Shown: positions 62,418-64,000 of the stretch, piece by piece
Layout of the letters: every line of letters starts with the position of its first letter
How positions within the stretch are numbered: position 1 is the first letter of the stretch
Source: Bin5 sp022827195
GTDB lineage: Bacteria > Chloroflexota > Anaerolineae > Caldilineales > Caldilineaceae
Length of the DNA stretch: 64,000 nt
Direction: 5' to 3'
Assembly: GCA_965208275.1 (NCBI GenBank)
Contig: OZ242331.1
Span: 1,240,001 to 1,304,000 of the forward strand
Made by a program: the position numbers and the translations under genes
The notes under the pieces: model-generated
Databases searched by the model: none
What the model was told of the DNA's origin: nothing
What the model saw: only the letters and a program-made list of their open reading frames with translations

Positions 62418-63146
62418 ATGGAGAAGTCGAAACGGCGCAAGAAGGCTAGACTGCATTCTGAAGAGAAGGCAGGACCGCGGCGGCGCTCGGTCTGGGTCCT
62501 CCTGGTTGGCGGAATCGCACTCCTGGGGGCCGCAATTGCGCTCGTTTTGGTCGTCATTTCAGGTAACCAGCAGTCTACGGCCGGGAGCGCCGTCTACGCC
62601 GGAATTCCCCCGGAATGGCAGAATCGCAATGTCTTGGGCAACCCGGAAGCTCCCGTCACTGTAGAGGCTTGGGAAGACTTCCGCTGTCCGGCCTGTGCCG
62701 CCTTCAACCAGATGGTCAAGCCCGCTCTGGTCGAAAACTACATTGCCAGCGGCGAAGCAAAGCTCGAGTTCCGCCACTTTCCGTTGCAGCAGCACGAACC
62801 CGGTGCCTCGCTGGCAGCACAAGCAAGCGAATGTGCCGCCGACCAGGGGCACTTTTGGGGCTATCACGATCGGGTATTCGAGGTAACGCAGAGTGGGCCA
62901 TCGGCTTTCATCGCCGAAAGATTGGTCGAATACGCTGTAGATCTGGAGCTGGACGAAGAGTCGTTTTCTTCCTGTTTGCTCGACCAAACGCATCTGGGCG
63001 AGGTAAACGCGAGCTTGCAGGCAGCGCGCGCCGCCGGTTTGAGCGGCACGCCCACCGTCTTGGTTGACGGCATCCCAGTCACCAATCCGCTGGACTACGA
63101 CTCAGTCGCCGCCGCGATCGACGGTCGCTTGGCGGTAGGCCAATGA
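62418..63146 (+). CDS. Membrane-anchored DsbA-like thiol oxidoreductase
   Basis: Introduces or moves disulfide bonds in exported proteins. The 242-residue protein has a very basic N-terminus (MEKSKRRKKARLHSEEKAGPRRR), one membrane segment (about 25-47), then a thioredoxin fold with active site C90-P-A-C93 (WEDFRCPACAAFN). GNPEAPVTVEAWEDF and the cis-Pro region GLSGTPTVLVDGIPV are typical of DsbA/BdbD-like proteins with an inserted helical domain. The frame is open further upstream, but ATG 62418 precedes the first family residues. The DsbB-like gene follows after 19 bp, giving the expected oxidant/reoxidant pair. Confidence 0.9.
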   Translation: MEKSKRRKKARLHSEEKAGPRRRSVWVLLVGGIALLGAAIALVLVVISGNQQSTAGSAVYAGIPPEWQNRNVLGNPEAPVTVEAWEDFRCPACAAFNQMVKPALVENYIASGEAKLEFRHFPLQQHEPGASLAAQASECAADQGHFWGYHDRVFEVTQSGPSAFIAERLVEYAVDLELDEESFSSCLLDQTHLGEVNASLQAARAAGLSGTPTVLVDGIPVTNPLDYDSVAAAIDGRLAVGQ

Positions 63147-63165
63147 CAAGGCGAAGTATCGAAAG

Positions 63166-64000
63166 ATGAACAGTTCGCGATTTTGGGTTCGCCTCGGCCT
63201 TTACAGCGCCTTTACCGCTGCTTGGGTCTCCATGATGGGCAGCCTCTACTTCAGCGAAGTGATGCGGTTTACGCCCTGCACGCTTTGCTGGTTCCAGCGC
63301 GTCCTGATGTATCCGCTGGCCGGTCTGATCGCCTTTGGTATATTGCGCAGAGACCATCACCTGCCATTCCTCGTCCTTCCGTTCTCGCTGTTGGGTCAGG
63401 GGCTGGCAGTCTATCACTATCTCCTGCAGAAGACCACGATTTTCAGCCAGCCTTCAAGCTGCGGGCTCGGCGTAACCTGTTCTTCCGTCTGGATCGACTG
63501 GTTCGGCATCGTTACCATTCCCCTGCTTTCTGTATTCGGCTTCATGGTCATCACGATCGGAATGTTGATGGTCATTGCCGGAGGCGAAAACAGGCCGAAT
63601 CTGGTCGGCGCAAATCGTTGGCCGCGTTGGCCCGTTCCATTTGTCGTAGTCATCGCCTTAGCTCTCTATGCCGCCGAGGCCGTGCGTGCGGGGGAGATGG
63701 AGATCTCGCTGCCAGACATTCAGATCTCGGTCCCATCCTCATTTCCTTTCTTGGAGTTTTCAACCGACTCTGCGGCAACGCCCGAGCCAACGGCAACGCC
63801 GACCAACCAGGAAAGGGGTGAGTCTCTCTATTCCCAGGCTTGCGCCTCCTGCCATGGCGCCCAGGGCGAAGGTGTCGAGGGACTGGGCACTCCACTTTCC
63901 GATTCCCCTTATGTTGCCGAACTGTCCGACGACAAATTGCTCGCGCTGATCCGAGACGGGCGGGCCGCGGACGCTGACGACAACCGCACCGGGCTCGCCA
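63166..64000 (+). CDS. DsbB-like quinone-coupled disulfide reductase fused to a c-type cytochrome domain (3' end outside window)
   Basis: DsbB reoxidises DsbA and passes electrons to quinone. The first 170 residues are DsbB-like: membrane segments near 12-30, 44-60, 66-86, 108-138 and 150-172, with cysteine pairs C38-T-L-C41 (TPCTLCWFQR) and C99-GLGVT-C105. Then the same frame continues through a Ser/Thr/Pro-rich linker (about 175-212) into NQERGESLYSQACASCHGAQGEGVEGLG, a class I cytochrome c haem site C226-A-S-C-H230. No stop or frame change occurs between, and the frame runs off the window after 278 codons. The haem Met ligand would lie downstream. This is an uncommon fusion, which may send electrons to a terminal oxidase directly. 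Confidence 0.85.
   Translation, partial: MNSSRFWVRLGLYSAFTAAWVSMMGSLYFSEVMRFTPCTLCWFQRVLMYPLAGLIAFGILRRDHHLPFLVLPFSLLGQGLAVYHYLLQKTTIFSQPSSCGLGVTCSSVWIDWFGIVTIPLLSVFGFMVITIGMLMVIAGGENRPNLVGANRWPRWPVPFVVVIALALYAAEAVRAGEMEISLPDIQISVPSSFPFLEFSTDSAATPEPTATPTNQERGESLYSQACASCHGAQGEGVEGLGTPLSDSPYVAELSDDKLLALIRDGRAADADDNRTGLA

Overview
The window is a 64 kb piece of a GC-rich bacterial chromosome (GC about 60 percent by eye, not computed). It is densely coded on both strands. I see no rRNA, tRNA or CRISPR. The gene set suggests a Chloroflexota bacterium of the Anaerolineae/Caldilineae type: an Flp-type pilin, a bacterial Elp3, many lipoproteins without recognisable outer-membrane genes, GT-C glycosyltransferases, Cys-type sulfatases and a CT398-like zinc-ribbon protein. 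This assignment is inference from gene content, not from a phylogenetic marker. The only ribosomal protein present is L19.

Layout. 0-6.5 kb (+): the end of an HD-domain hydrolase, then a run of catabolic genes: an oversized altronate/galactarate-dehydratase-like enzyme, a sulfatase, a SIS-domain protein and a MetE-like methyltransferase. 6.6-9.7 kb (+): rplS behind a good promoter, a possible PD-(D/E)XK protein, and an orphan branched-chain-type substrate-binding lipoprotein. 10-16 kb (-): a DinB-like gene, a PcaF-like thiolase, a fused two-domain 3-oxoacid CoA-transferase, an exported intradiol dioxygenase, a PPOX protein and a second sulfatase. Together the thiolase, transferase and dioxygenase look like part of the beta-ketoadipate route. 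16-17.9 kb: a 1.9 kb gene-poor gap holding short tandem repeats. 17.9-22.4 kb (+): a four-gene MacAB-like export operon led by a lipoprotein. 22.8-30.8 kb: an exported ADP-ribosylglycohydrolase-like protein, two GT-C membrane glycosyltransferases, an S9 peptidase and an MFS transporter.

31-37 kb: a minus-strand run (Trm9-like methyltransferase, galactokinase, PPOX protein, BtrH-like protein) faces a divergent elp3. The Elp3/Trm9 pair looks like a wobble-uridine (mcm5U34) module. 37-47.5 kb (-): a complete phosphate regulon: phoB, phoR, a strong terminator, an unknown gene, pstS, pstC, pstA, pstB, an arsenate reductase, phoU and a lipoprotein. GTTAA boxes spaced in multiples of about 11 bp precede both pstS and the unknown gene, and look like PhoB/PhoP boxes. 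47.5-54.7 kb (-): M14 and M20 peptidases, a small membrane protein, a NYN-domain gene with a probable one-base frameshift, a GT2 glycosyltransferase, hpf, comF and an Flp pilin.

54.98-56.23 kb: an intact ISAs1-family insertion sequence with inverted repeats and a perfect 10-bp target duplication. 56.5-62 kb: a zinc-ribbon coiled-coil protein, a uronate-dehydrogenase-like epimerase, a creatininase-family protein, a D-2-hydroxyacid dehydrogenase, a beta-propeller lactonase and an SDR. 62.3-64 kb (+): a DsbA-like thioredoxin followed by a DsbB-like membrane protein that runs in frame into a c-type cytochrome domain and off the window edge. The most unusual items are this DsbB-cytochrome c fusion, the Elp3/Trm9 pair, and the Pho regulon with an embedded arsenate reductase and an unknown Pho-boxed gene.
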